From positions 1-64,000 of the forward strand of contig DF241444.1 in the NCBI GenBank assembly GCA_000507305.1: 64,000 bases of DNA, in the 5' to 3' direction. Source of the stretch: Breviolum minutum Mf 1.05b.01. Its lineage: Eukaryota; Sar; Dinophyceae; Suessiales; Symbiodiniaceae. The translations under genes and the position numbers were made by a program. The notes under the pieces are model-generated. The model made no database searches. It was not told where the DNA came from and saw only the letters and a list, made by a program, of their open reading frames with translations. Shown here in pieces: positions 44,849 to 56,547 of this stretch (positions within the stretch are counted from its first letter, which is position 1; each line of letters opens with the position of its first letter).

Positions 44849-44999
44849 CTGGAAAGCCATCCATGGGTCGGATGTGTAAAAACATGATCTGGAGTCCATC
44901 TCATGTTAGATTTCGCCTCAAAACGATTGGATTCTCCCCATTTCAAAAGGAGATTGTCACTTGCAGGGCGCAACGCCGGGGTTTGCGGCTTGACGCACC

Positions 45000-46780
45000 A
45001 GTGTCAAAGTTTAGGCTCCACTAATCTCCAGCATGTTCTTTGTAAGGTCGGTAAAATGTGTTGCTATGAATTTCTGAAAAACACCCTAAAATCCACGAGA
45101 ATTTGGAAGAGTCCGGCTGGAAAGCTGTGAAAGCGAAAGGAGCCATAAAGATTTTGACTTTGGAAACCATCGCAAATTGTCTAAGATGGGTTGCACTCCT
45201 TCAGCAAAAAAGGCTTCAATGGCGGCGTCAATTGTGAATTCAAAAATTCGTAGGATGGAAAATCTGATTTCATCTAAGTCATACTGGCATCTGCCCGCGT
45301 CAGACTCATAGGTTCGAATCTGACGATAAAGTCTTTTGACCAGCTGAATCCAGCCATGTCCTTTTTGAGGGAATCAATCACCTAACTGCGATAAGCTATG
45401 TATATGAACTTCAAGACCATTTTACTTAAGAGTCGTTTCATCTTGGTGGGATCCTTCAGGCGTTGAATGGACTACTGAAGAACCTATCCAGGATCTCGGT
45501 TCCCGTGCTGGTGCACCACCCATGGTGGGGCCATTGCCATGGACTCCATATAGAGCCTCGTGGTGTCTGCATGCTATGAGTGTATAGGGTATCTGCATTT
45601 AGATTTGTGTATCTATGGGCACTGTAAGTAGTAGCCATGAACATAAGTATAATACCCTATGATGCAATACATAAAATCTATGTTGCTACATACACATTAA
45701 ACAAGAACGATATCAGTTGGAAAGAAGTGATGGATGATCTCTTTGAGGAGAAACAATGGATATTCCTTTCCCCAATGATAACTCAGAGTGTTCATCTATT
45801 CTATAATCATATAACATGTATATAATATTTATATATACATATCCAATTGCACTATTTGCGTAGAATGCCCATTGCCAATGGTTTAGATTCATTTCACTAT
45901 CTTCGACCCGCTAAAGAACCGACATATTAAAACTTTACAACAGAGTCTGACACTCCTGAGGAGACATGTTTGCAGTACTTTCGCAGCAAACATTCCTCCA
46001 ACCAGGGTACACCAAATTTCAAGATCAACTGTAATTCAATCAAACTTTCATAGTTACAAATATCAAATTCCTAAATCAACTATGAGTTGGAGCAATATAC
46101 ACCATTTTCGGAAACAAAAAAGAAATCGTTGATACCATCCTTTGGCTTGGTATGTGTTGGGCCCTTGCAAACAAAGGAAGCGTAGAGATCCGACAAAGTG
46201 TTTACCTCCAAAGGTTTGCCGTCTCACCTGCCATTACACCCCTTCATGGCTTTCACCAAAATACCACGCTTTTCAAAACACGTTTTTTTGGTGGGTGTTT
46301 TTTTTTATTTCATCTTAAAAACCTGTCTTTTTGGCATAGTTCTACCAACTGTTTGTTTTAATCATGTTGTATCTTCAACAACCCTGAAACATCTCTATAT
46401 ATATAAATGCGAAATGTCTTTGTTAACCCCAACGCCGTATGAGTCACCTTCAAACGAGTCCAAGGTCGGCACTTGTAATTGGGTGGAGGTGGAAGGATCA
46501 ATGGTGCCACCAGGATAGATATCCTGGTGGGAGCCGCATAGTGCCATGGTGAAATGTAAGGATGGATACCCGGACCCAAAGTTTTGACGAAAGCTTCACC
46601 TGAAAATATGGTGAACCCTGGTTGGCATTGGAGATGAACCAAACTTGGGAAACCAAGCATCATCATTTTCAGGTGAACCATGTTCATCTTCCGGGGTGTA
46701 TGGCCGCCAAAGAAATGCAACTAATGATCGGTTTTATGTGGTTTTATCTTGGTGGGCAGGACCTTTGTTGTGGAAGTTGG
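45000..46780. other. no convincing gene
   Basis: AT-rich spacer. Holds a tRNA-like fragment near 45290 and a family A element at 46595-46702. Confidence 0.45.
46595..46702. repeat. family A-like inverted-repeat element
   Basis: TCACCTGAAAATATGGTGAA on one side and CATTTTCAGGTGAACCATGT on the other; outer tip CTTCCGGGGTGTATGG. Confidence 0.6.
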
Positions 46781-46789
46781 TTGCTTGGA

Positions 46790-46971
46790 AGGTTACAATA
46801 GTTTGCTACTTCGTGATTAGTTGGTTGCATTCTCGTTGAAGTTCGCTGCCCATCAGTCAACAACGTTTCAACCTCATGCATCTTGCATGTGTGGTCGATC
46901 ACTTCCATGCTACACAGGTATGCTTCTGACTTTTGTCCAAGGAGCTCAATAGCTGAATTTACAAACTCATC
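46790..46971 (-). CDS. candidate exon, unknown protein
   Basis: The minus strand is open for FDEFVNSAIELLGQKSEAYL, then EVIDHTCKMHEVETLLTDGQ. It looks like helical protein. Edges are approximate. It may be part of the gene that ends at 44093. Confidence 0.4.
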
Positions 46972-47002
46972 AAACAATAAGATTCAATAAGCAATCGTTA
47001 CA

Positions 47003-47075
47003 TACCCTCCTGGACACTAACATATTCCCTCCAAGGAAAACATTTGAGTCGATGATTTTCCCAGCTTCCCGCTGT
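47003..47075 (-). repeat. family A element, truncated
   Basis: On the minus strand GAAGCTGGGAAAATCATCGA ... GGAATATGTTAGTGTCCAGG then AGGGTATG. It adjoins the 3' side of the exon at 47075-47223. Confidence 0.65.
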
Positions 47076-47223
47076 CCGCTGCAGGGTTGTCGAACAAGGT
47101 TGACAGCAAGTTATGCTTCTTGAAGTAGTCCTTGGTGTGATTCGAGTTATTGAGGGATAAGGTAATGACGAATTTGATCAACAATGAGTCTTGCAAATGT
47201 GAGGAGACAAGTTTGGACCACAC
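47075..47223 (-). CDS. exon between two family A elements, unknown protein
   Basis: The acceptor TTAACTTTCAG is the inner end of the family A element at 47224-47341. The exon reads VWSKLVSSHLQDSLLIKFVI, then NNSNHTKDYFKKHNLLSTLF, and runs into the next family A element near 47075. It is open and in phase 0 at its start. The 3' edge (perhaps a GA donor at AGCGG|GAAGC) is not certain. Probably upstream of the exons at 46.8 and 44.8 kb. No family recognised. Confidence 0.45.
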
Positions 47224-47341
47224 CTGAAAGTTAACCCCCCGGAAAATTCGAATGTCCCCTGCAAAGGAACCATTTTAAAAGGAAATGTCATCTTCCAACC
47301 AGCAGTTTTTCAGAGATATATGTTAGTTTTCATGGGGGCAT
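47224..47341 (-). mobile_element. family A element ending in a splice acceptor
   Basis: On the minus strand GCCCCCATGAAAACTAACAT ... TCCGGGGGGTTAACTTTCAG. The final CAG is the acceptor of the exon at 47223. Confidence 0.65.
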
Positions 47342-47471
47342 ATCATATGATTGACGACATGGTACAAAAGGCGGCAAATCTTGGACCTTTCAAACAAATG
47401 AATACAGATATCTGGACACCAGGTCCCCAGGTGTTGAAGCATACACGTGTCCATCCGACCATCTTGAGGTT

Positions 47472-47473
<2 letters not shown>

Positions 47474-47514
<41 letters not shown>

Positions 47515-47592
47515 CCAAAACAACCAAAACAACCAAAACAACCAAAACAACCAAAACAACAACCAAAACAACAACCAAAACAACCAAAACAA
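47474..47592. repeat. (CAA)n followed by (CCAAAA)n
   Basis: About 13 CAA units, then CCAAAACAA-type units. Confidence 0.95.
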
Positions 47593-47599
47593 AATAGGT

Positions 47600-47836
47600 G
47601 TGTTCAATAATCCGAACTGCAAAATCCAAGCCCAAGACCACCTGTTTCGATTCCGTCAGTTGTTTCGATTTCAAAAATTTCGATCCACGGTCCAATGGTT
47701 GAAGGTGGATTCCTTGTACTTTCTCCCCAAAAGTACTTAAGTATTTCGACATGAAGGTTTTTAACATATCTATGTCCAAAACATCCATTCCAAATCTACA
47801 TTTCATGATGTTCAGCTTAAATGTTGAAAGTTTCAA
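47600..47836 (-). CDS. candidate exon, unknown protein
   Basis: The minus strand is open for MKCRFGMDVLDIDMLKTFMS, then KYLSTFGEKVQGIHLQPLDR and SKQVVLGLDFAVRIIEHTYF. It runs into the CAA repeat on its 3' side. No splice sites fixed. Base composition is close to the background, which weakens it. Confidence 0.3.
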
Positions 47837-48729
47837 AGGTGTATCAGCCTGTATCTAAAAGAAACCAAGGCAGCCAAGGTTCATCATGAATACGTTGCAC
47901 CTTTCCTTCCAGTGAGGATACATCGCCAACATGTTCAATGATGGCCTGAAGGGTCCACCCGAAAAACACCCATCTGAAAGGAGCTACCTGTTGGGGTAAG
48001 GGGGACTTTTCTTGTTTTTGTGGGTGTTGTTTGTATATTGACTATATCTTGACCCCCCCTTCCAAGGGTTTTTTGACTTCCCTTGAAAACAATCCCGCGA
48101 ATCCTTGGTGTAATCATTTTTTGGGGTGGCCATCGGCATGGCGCCTCAGCCTTGTGGTATTGCAAAATGACATCCGAGCGCTTGATCTTCGTCGCTGAGA
48201 AGGCAATGTAGCAAGCCTCAAAACATGATAAAAATGCGTAGAGGTTCCATGCAGCCTATAGTATTCTAATCCCCAAGCAGAAAGGGATTATCACGTCACT
48301 GTCATATACATACACATATATATATATAGTACATATACATATATGTATTTATATATCCACACATCGTGGATGTATTGTTATCAATCTATTATGTGTCTGC
48401 GTAGGATAAAACCACCAATTGGCTCACCAACTGGCTGAACCATTGCTTGATTCCATCCTGAAACTCATCACCAGCCGATTGACATCGATAAAAGTCACTT
48501 TTGCATCATATCTTTACTGCGATGTTAATTCCCTTGAAATCTGTATATATATATATATCAGGGTTATATATATACACAAAAAAAAGCCCTGCGAAACTGT
48601 CTCCCAGATCTCTGAATGACATTTGACCTCCCAAATTCACGGGAAATCAATCCCCAACAACAACACCCTGCAAGTGCCCTTCCGTGCGAAGAAAAACCAA
48701 CAAAAGCCATGTTCCGTTTTCCATCTGGA

Positions 48730-48838
48730 TGTTTCCAAAAATAGGGGTGGGCCCCCAAAATGGATGGTGAAAATAATGGAAAACCTTATTAATCCATGGA
48801 TGATTTGGGGGGAAAACCCACCATTTTTTGGAAACACC
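48730..48838. repeat. family D inverted-repeat element D2
   Basis: TGTTTCCAAAAATAGGGGTG at the left, CCACCATTTTTTGGAAACAC at the right. The inner AATGGATGGTGAAAATAATG is shared in reverse with D3. Confidence 0.85.
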
Positions 48839-49277
48839 AATCTCTCTCAGATCGAGGAACTTTAGGTGCCGACATGTTATTGATCACATCAATGTAATCC
48901 TGAGTGATTCAGCAAGGATTTTAACCGACCGTCACCAGGTAAACAAACACCCAATTGTTTCCAAAGGTGAAAAGAGAGCTATCTGAAAAAAACTCTGGGA
49001 AACTCAAGTCTTGATGTAGAACAAAATATCCTCTCAGATTGATAGCTGGATCAAAATCAAAAGATTAAAACTACCACAAGAAATACACAACAAGTCTTGC
49101 AATTTGGAAAGTAATGAATGATGCTGACTTAAGAATATTCACATTTGAACTCAGTCATTTAAAGTCAAAAAATTTGATTCTCAGCACAAAGTTGAGGTCA
49201 TTTACTTCACTTCAAGACCCAAAGCTGCTTCCAACTTGGGACATTTCTTTAAAACAAAATGTTGTCGTTTTTTTTCC

Positions 49278-49391
49278 CGGGAAGGTTGCCATTCAACCAG
49301 GTTCCACCCTTAAGGGCAGCAGACCCAAAGCAAAGAGTCTGGTGGCACCTGGTCGCGAAGTCTCGACAGTTTCATTCAAAGCCGTTTGGTA
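49278..49391 (+). CDS. candidate exon before a family A element
   Basis: Acceptor ttttttttcccgggaag, end GTTTG|GTAATTTACC. Two frames are open (VAIQPGSTLKGSRPKAKSLV or PPLRAADPKQRVWWHLVAKS), so the protein cannot be stated. It is richer in G+C than the surroundings. Confidence 0.3.
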
Positions 49392-49488
49392 ATTTACCCG
49401 CCTGGAACCAACATATCCCTTTCAAAGGTAGCTGGGAAGATGATGTTCTTTTTCCATAGGTGGGATATGGACTCGTTCCCTAGAGGGG
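49392..49488 (+). mobile_element. family A element (TATCCC subtype) with GT...AG ends
   Basis: Starts GTAATTTACCCGCCTGGAAC, contains CCAACATATCCC and GTGGGATATGGACTCGTTCC, and ends CTAG|AGGGGTAAAA. The left edge follows a candidate exon. Confidence 0.65.
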
Positions 49489-49709
49489 TAAAAAAACCAA
49501 AGGTTGAAGATGTTTCATGTGTTTCTCTATCCACCTGATACTATTTTCAAAGGCCCTCAGAGATCTGGTACGACTCATGCGATGCTACGAGCCTGGAGGC
49601 ACTGTTTGAAGCTCATCAAATCCCTTCAATGGATAAAAAATTTACCAAGTTAAACAAGAAAACACCTCCTGAAAATTGTACAACCCAAGAAGAAAGGGGG
49701 ATCCTACCT

Positions 49710-49819
49710 GTTGATGGCTGAAATCCCAAGGCCAACCACCTTTGGATGGTGCTGTTTCACCCGTCGTAAATACTGGGAAAACTACCTATCAACTGGTGCA
49801 GGATTTCTTCCTTCAAGAG
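49710..49819 (+). mobile_element. family C element C5
   Basis: GTTGATGGCTGAAATCCC at the left, GGATTTCTTCCTTCAAGAG at the right, inner ACTACCTATCAACTGGTGC. Confidence 0.75.
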
Positions 49820-50949
49820 TATCATCATGTTTTTCGGGTGCAACTTCTTCGTTTTTGAAGGTGTATGTGTTTCTGTTTTTATCAAGAAATGATGTGCTCT
49901 GAGATCCCTCGAACCTCACCCAAAGAAAGCTACAATAACGGCACCTCAGGAAAGATAGGTAGTAATTCTGCCTTAGCGGAAGCTGGGTGAAAATCAATTG
50001 TTAAGTGGCACATTCCAAAGGGAAACTTTTAGTAGTAATGCTTCGTAGACACGAAGTATATAGAATTATATAGATTGGGTGCTTTTGGTATATCTGTTAG
50101 ACTTGTGTTTTAAGTCAGAATTATGTCGGCGACTATTCTCGAGGATGGTGCTATGTTACTATTCTCTTCAGAGTATGTACCTCAATTGACGTCTACATCT
50201 TCCAGACCGTACTCAATACCTGAAGAATCTGAACCAAAATCCACCTACCAATCAAGCACCGGCAAAAACATCAACAAATAGGTACATATTCTCGAAGTGA
50301 TTCATCCCAGAAATGGATGCTTAGAAGCTTTTTTAAAGACGATACAGAACCCATTGGCATGCCGCTTTCAACCATTTCAAAGCCGCGCCTTTACAAAATA
50401 TGCCACTTAGGAAACCTTCTGTTAAGAGGGGAGTTCCTCTTTGGAAAAAAAGGAGGGAAAAAACAAAACAAAACCACCAGTTTCTTTGGGTTCCAAATCT
50501 TCAACGTTCAGAAAATGTTTCGAATTTCGGAACCCCAAAATCCATCCACATTGATCCAAAGGGGCAAAGCGAATGAGTTGATGGGATCGAAACAACTTCC
50601 GGTGCAACCTTGGTTTCGTCAAGAAAGCACGCTGTGGAAATCTTCAGCGGGGGAGACATAAGACATCCATGTGGCAAGGTCTAAAAGGGGAACTTGTATG
50701 AAATCATAGAATGGTTAATATATGATTAATATATGGTTGCCGTAATATTTGGTTGATCTTTGGTTAATACATAGCTAATCTAATGTACTCCCTTTTAAAA
50801 ACAAATGTAATTAGCGTACATTGGCAGGTCCGAGGAGCAATCTAACATCTAAGTCATGCGAATTTAACCAAGAGAGTCCAATTTTGACTTGACCAAGGAG
50901 CCCAATATCAAAGGTCCCAAAAACACTCTTACAACATTTACAACATTTG

Positions 50950-51052
50950 GGTGTTTCCGAAAATAGGGGTACCCCCCAAATCATCTATTTTAATAGGGTT
51001 TTCCATTATTTTCACCATCCATTTTTGGGTACCTCCATTTTTGGAAACACCC
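50950..51052. repeat. family D element D3 with duplicated flanks
   Basis: GGTGTTTCCGAAAATAGGGG at the left, CCATTTTTGGAAACACC at the right. The sequence TTTACAACATTTACAAC-type stands on both sides (50931-50948 and 51053-51070), which fits a duplicated target or insertion in a small tandem repeat. Confidence 0.85.
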
Positions 51053-51067
51053 ATTTACAACATTTAC

Positions 51068-51464
51068 AACAAGCCGAGGCCAAGACCCTTCACGTCCAGT
51101 AGAGATCATATTCCAACTTGTCGTGTTGGAGTTGATCTTCTGGGTCACGTAGTCTGCAACAGCCAAGTGTTGTCGGATGCAATGCTCATGGGAAACGTAT
51201 CGTTTAATGCAAAGCAAACACCATGGGGTGTTTGGCAGGGTGTAATTAAGCGACAAAAAATGACTCATGGCAATCTTTCAAACGTTCAAACTAAATGACA
51301 CAGCTATACTGCACATAACCAGCACCAAAGATCTGGATGGGTTTTTCTCGGCTCCTTGTAACATCTTAACGAAGCCCTCCTGTGCAACAATGTCATCCTC
51401 CACCTGGGCTTGGGCCCGTTGAACCAAGGCCAATTCAGAAGCGCAATTTGATCGCTTCGCAAGG
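51068..51464 (-). CDS. two linked exons of a minus-strand gene
   Basis: Exon 51464-51320 (acceptor cacatttttgag, donor GTGCTG|GTTATG) reads ELALVQRAQAQVEDDIVAQE, then GFVKMLQGAEKNPSRSLVL, and ends in phase 0. Exon 51184-51068 (acceptor tttcccatgag, donor CTTGTT|GTAAATG) continues in phase 0 with HCIRQHLAVADYVTQKINSN. The predicted protein is strongly helical. Phases agree, but the plus strand is also open over the second exon (LLGHVVCNSQVLSDAMLMGN). No family recognised. Confidence 0.4.
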
Positions 51465-52667
51465 CTCAAAAATGTGATTTTTTGCGACTGACAATATGTG
51501 ACAATGGAAACTAAAACTAGTTGGACAAATGATAACTTCATCCTATAACATCCCATAACCATAGTTGAGTGGACAAAATGCCTTGGCAAGGAAGTTTCTT
51601 CGTCTTGGTTGTGAACCCATGTTTGACTTCCATCATTCATTCTTCCGATGTCAAGTCATACTTTGAAACGTCCATATTTTCCACTGATTTTCTGAACCTC
51701 CAACCACTCCTTCTCCACTCATTCTCAGCCGATCATTCCCAAAATGATTGTGGATGTAAAGTTGAAAAATCTCCAACTCAAATCATCTCAGTCTTGTTCT
51801 TCCTCCCAAAAAAAAAGGCTGCTAAAAAATTGACAGACCTGTGAAAATCCTACATGTTCCACAAAATCCCCCATCTACTTCATGGCCTGGATGTAGTACT
51901 CACTCAAGGCTGCGGCAGCCGAAAAGAGCACTGCTAACTCGTATTGTTCCCTGCTTGGAGGATCGTCCAAGGACGGACTCGTTTTTGTGGTCAAATTTCC
52001 ACGGGTTTAATATATAAGTCCCCCTAAGGATCGGGTTGTGGGACCCCTTTCCAAAAGGCCGTTTCATGGCTTGTAAATGGGGGGGTGATCCTAACCACTT
52101 ACTAATCTTACCAACTGGGATGATCCTCCCCCCGTGTCAGATCGAGATTCAAGGGATTCAGTGGAAAAAAAAGATGCTTTCAGATTTGAGGTGTCATTGA
52201 AAATTACATAAACTTCACCTAGAATATTCAACTTTACCGTCTATTCAAGTCTATTGCATACTTTCCACTTGATTCAACCATGGAATTCTCCTTGACAATG
52301 AGGTTGTTAAACTACTTCAACCAAGCATGATTAAAAGCTTGAAATACTGACCTTAAGAAGGTTGACATTCATGTTGATGACGGGAATGATGCGATTTTGC
52401 TGACGCCGATAAAAATATGTAAAATCATCTCAAATCTCAAGGATGTATAGGTGAATCTCATACCGGAAGTGTGCTGGTGGGAATTCTACGATTTTTATGA
52501 CCGTGTGGAAGTGGATTTTGTCTGTGATGACAAACATTTGTATAAAGAACATATAGCATTTAAAGATTCTATGTATAATTCTGAATATGACATATGTATA
52601 TATGATATATACGACGATATATCTTATCAAATTATAATACATGTGTAAAGATTATGTATATGTGTAC

Positions 52668-52836
52668 TTTTCCCTTGACCAAGAGCTTGATCTCCACGTT
52701 TCACCAGGCCGAACTGGATCACGTTCACGCACCTGCCACTCCTGTAATACCTCTCTGGTGCACGTAGCACCAGCAACTTCCCTGCCTGTGATGTGGGGCT
52801 CACTGAGTGGAGCCCACGAGTCAACTGGGGTCTTGG
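52668..52836 (-). CDS. candidate internal exon, unknown protein
   Basis: Good acceptor (cgcttttttccaagtcag) and donor (GAAAA|GTACAC). The reading is KTPVDSWAPLSEPHITGREV, then TREVLQEWQVRERDPVRPGE. Enters in phase 1, leaves in phase 2. It is richer in G+C than the flanks. Other frames on both strands are also open here, so the call rests on the splice sites. It may belong to the same gene as 51068-51464 and 53498-53598. Confidence 0.4.
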
Positions 52837-53497
52837 CTGACTTGGAAAAAAGCGACTTGCAAACCTAAGGAATCCACAACATCAAAGAAATTGCTTTCGA
52901 TTCTAAAAGAAACGTCTCCCAAAATAAACCAAAAAAAACAAATCTGGCAAGAATGAATTTTTGCAAAGTTGTGTCATCCAAATGTTGGAGATGTTTTTGT
53001 TTTCGTGTTTCTTTTCTCAAACATCGTCAAATTCGAGTGGACGAGTCTCAAGTCCTTTGATCGGGTAGGTCATATGATGTCATATCTTGGGAAGATTTTT
53101 GTTGATCCCTCATGTTGGAGTGATATTTGAATAGAGAACACGATGTTTTTTTGCTTCTAGTTGCTCACTGAAAACGATGGTTTTTCGGTTGTTCTTGGGA
53201 AAGTAGGACGGTTGCTTTGGATTTGCCACGGTTTTTTTTCGCCTTAGCACACAGTTGATTTCACAAAGAGCAAGAGCAGAACATCCTCAAATACTGAAGA
53301 AGCATTCCACTTGAAGAAGTTCATGCTTCATTGCAGTGCTATTTTTTCCCTACATGTCTTACCCTATCCTCAAAAACCACCGTTTTGAACTAGACAGAAA
53401 GTTCATGTGACCATGTTTTAGGCAGATTCCAACTACGAATCTCCGGTCTTTTTTGGGAGGCTCTCAACTCGCCATTGGCCATTCTTTGCCACATCAC

Positions 53498-53598
53498 CTT
53501 TGGATGTTTTTCGGCATTGGATTGGGCCGACTTTCTCACAGAAACGATGGCCTTCCAAGGGCAGGGTGAACAACTTCCATCGGCAGAGCCCTTTTGAC
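53498..53598 (-). CDS. candidate internal exon, unknown protein
   Basis: Minus-strand reading GSADGSCSPCPWKAIVSVRK, then SAQSNAEKHPK, ending at CCAAAG|GTGATG in phase 0. The acceptor (agaaactgaag) is weak. The open frame continues to 53390. No family recognised. Confidence 0.35.
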
Positions 53599-53619
53599 CT
53601 TCAGTTTCTAAACATGTGT

Positions 53620-56530
53620 TTTTTTCAAATGTCGAAAATGACCTTGAAATACAAAGTACTATCTGCATATATATAATATATGATAAAGATGACCTTGCAA
53701 AACAGATCAAAGAGATTGTTTGGGGTTTTAGGGTTCAGATTCTAGGAATGAAACGAAGTAAAACATCGGAAGAAAAAAACAGACATCAAACATCATTTTA
53801 AAAAAATACTTTCACCAAAACCGATCCAAAAAACTAAATCAATCAAATCCATACAAAATATACAAATCTCATCCTCTCACCACCAAAAAAATCCTTCAAA
53901 AATCCTTCACCCGCCTCCTTTGAGCTGATCGGATCTTTGAAGTGGGGAAAAGAGCCTGGAAAACCATAGGAGTTCGTAGCATTTTGGCTGGTTGCCGGCA
54001 ACCGGATGGCTGGTGTTTAGGGTCTTTTAGTTGATGGAAATCAACAGCAAATGGCTGGTTTTCCAGGAGGTTCCTTTTCAATATCAACATGGGAATCTTT
54101 TATTTTCGTGTCCATGTTATATACTTTTTTTTGATGGAAGGGGCGTGATCCTGGTGACAACCAACTCCTACAAAGGAGGTTATAACCTTGACAAACACCA
54201 GCATTGTCGTCTTACTTCAGTTACCGAAACAAATAACTCTAAGTACTAAACATATGAATATTAAATATGATCTACATTAATACAGCCTAGAATGATATCG
54301 TCTACAAATCAACCAAGCAGCCAAAGACTGTTTTTTGGAAGTCTTCAAGGTCCCGGCCTCCTTGAAAGGCCACAGGAAGATCGGCAACTGAGCACCTTGG
54401 TGATACCCCCTTGATGGCTTCAGGAAATCCAGGGATCACCACCCTGGGATGTTGAAAAAAAAACATGTAAATAATGGGATAAACGTGGATAAACTCACCA
54501 ACCTCAACTGGTGAGTTTGCCGGAGTTCTGAACCATCAAGAGTATGATGATTAAGGCATGCTCCCCCTTCCAGGAAGGATCCGAGACAGTGCGTTGAGCA
54601 TCATCCGTTTATGAGCTTACTTGTGGAAGATTTCTCTTCCCAACGCCCTTTTGGAGTTCCAAAAAAAACCTGCGTTTTGTGCTCAAACGCCATCTTTCAA
54701 AAAACACAAAAAAGGTGTGGAAAAGTTTCCGAACCAAAAATGGGACTTTGAAGGTCACCCGAAGTCACTGCGGGGTTGACCTTACCACACCAACGTGACC
54801 CGACCCAAAGTCACCTGGCCTTTCCTTTTCCGATCTTCCCTTTTCTGATCTTTACTTTTCTTATCTGTTGTTGTTCTTTGCTTTCCGTGATTTTGTTCAA
54901 TTGTGATTTTGAAACTGCGTAAATCGGAAGTTTCTCAACGAAATTTCCCGTGATTAAATTTCTCACTGCATCTATGGTGATCATGCTGGCAAGCACAGGC
55001 TAAGTACACTACCCAAATCCTACTGGGAAGGTGGTCAAGCTTCGCCAAATACATCTCCAAAATCACGATTCTCACCAGGTGTCATCCAGGCTAAAGGGAT
55101 TCTTAAGGATGGCCCCTTACTCCATTGAAGGCATCCGAAGATTGGATCCCTGTCGCCACTAAGTCCATGACCTTTCACCATGTCCTAAGTGTGGCGGTTG
55201 CCACCCCACGGCAGGGCATCCATCAAGTCATGTGACATTCTCAATTCGATATCTGTTCATCGGTCCTATCGGTCAATTTGATAAGTTCGAATATCGGAAT
55301 ATTGTACGAAATGAATAAATTTTAATGAACAAATGAAATGCAAGAGTTACTTGAAACGAAGTGCGACCACTTTGAGGCAAAATGGATCCCCAAGTCGGAA
55401 ATTCATCTAAAGTCAAGGTCGAGTTGATGAATCGACTTGATGTTGTTTGAAGCACATGGGAATTTGGGCATCCAGTTTGTAGATGTTTGTAATGTCACAA
55501 ATCGAACCAGCAATGAAACAAATCAAACAGTTCCATGAAAAGGTATGTTGGGGGCTGGTTGCCTGCTAAATCCAGAGTATCCTTAAGTTGATACTTCCGG
55601 TGCCCTTCTACTCTAAACTACACATATAAACATCAATAATTTGAGGGTAGAGAGGTCACGCACCGATCAATTCAACACAGACCCACCAGGAAGGTACTTG
55701 CTTCGCCCCCACCAAAAACTGCTGAACTAGAAAGCACAACTGTTGATTGTTTGACTCTTCCAGTTCTGATTTTTTTTTCAATGCTGAATAAAAGTCAAGA
55801 GGCCTGAGAGGGGAGCCATTTATCAGATTCTATCAAACGTGGAGCAAATTTGTCTACCGAAGTTTATGGGTTGTTTACACCAGGGACCAACAAACCTCCA
55901 CCCGTTGTCAATGTCAACCAGTTGCAGGAGCCACGTCGGGTCCATAACCGTAACCTCATCAAATCATTGCAATGGCAAAAATTGTCTGGTGTCAATTATA
56001 CAACTAGATAAATGAAGATAAATGTATGATTCGCTTCGTGCTTTTTTATAAATGGATAGAAATGGGATCTTAGTGGGGCGTCTTTTACATCATTCCAGGA
56101 TATTTCATGATATTTCAGGAACCTCTTTAGCTATGAGGGAAGGACATGACTTCATCAGTGGAGCGGCTAGGTGATATTCGAAACTAAAAACTCCCTACGA
56201 AGAGGTCCTATAAATGATCAACTTTTGAATCGATCCTAGTTCAAAGCTCTGAAAAAGAAGGGATGGGCATCCATCCCTCTTTTCTACACAAGAGGACAAG
56301 TCCTCTCAAGAAATGTGTCTGACATAAACCATCAACAGTCTGTAACAACGTTTCAGATCCTTTCTTCCCCCCAAAATTTCCCAATGATCCTAAAGGACAT
56401 TGTAGTGGGCAGAGTTCTTACATTCATCCCATGTCGTGAAAATATGACACGTTTTAATTTACATCCCAGGAAAAAGCAAGTGTCTCACGGAAGACACACC
56501 CTTGAACACACTTGTTTTAAAAAATCTTTT
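53620..56530. other. no convincing gene
   Basis: Holds the family C element at 54411-54542 and AT-rich filler. The minus-strand block 54811-54996 is low-complexity (Lys/Gly/Arg). Confidence 0.45.
54411..54542 (+). repeat. family C element C6 (degenerate)
   Basis: TTGATGGCTTCAGGAAATCC at the left, GGAGTTCTGAACCATCAAGAG at the right; inner ACCAACCTCAACTGGTGA. Confidence 0.65.
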
Positions 56531-56547
56531 AGATCACCTCTCAGTAC

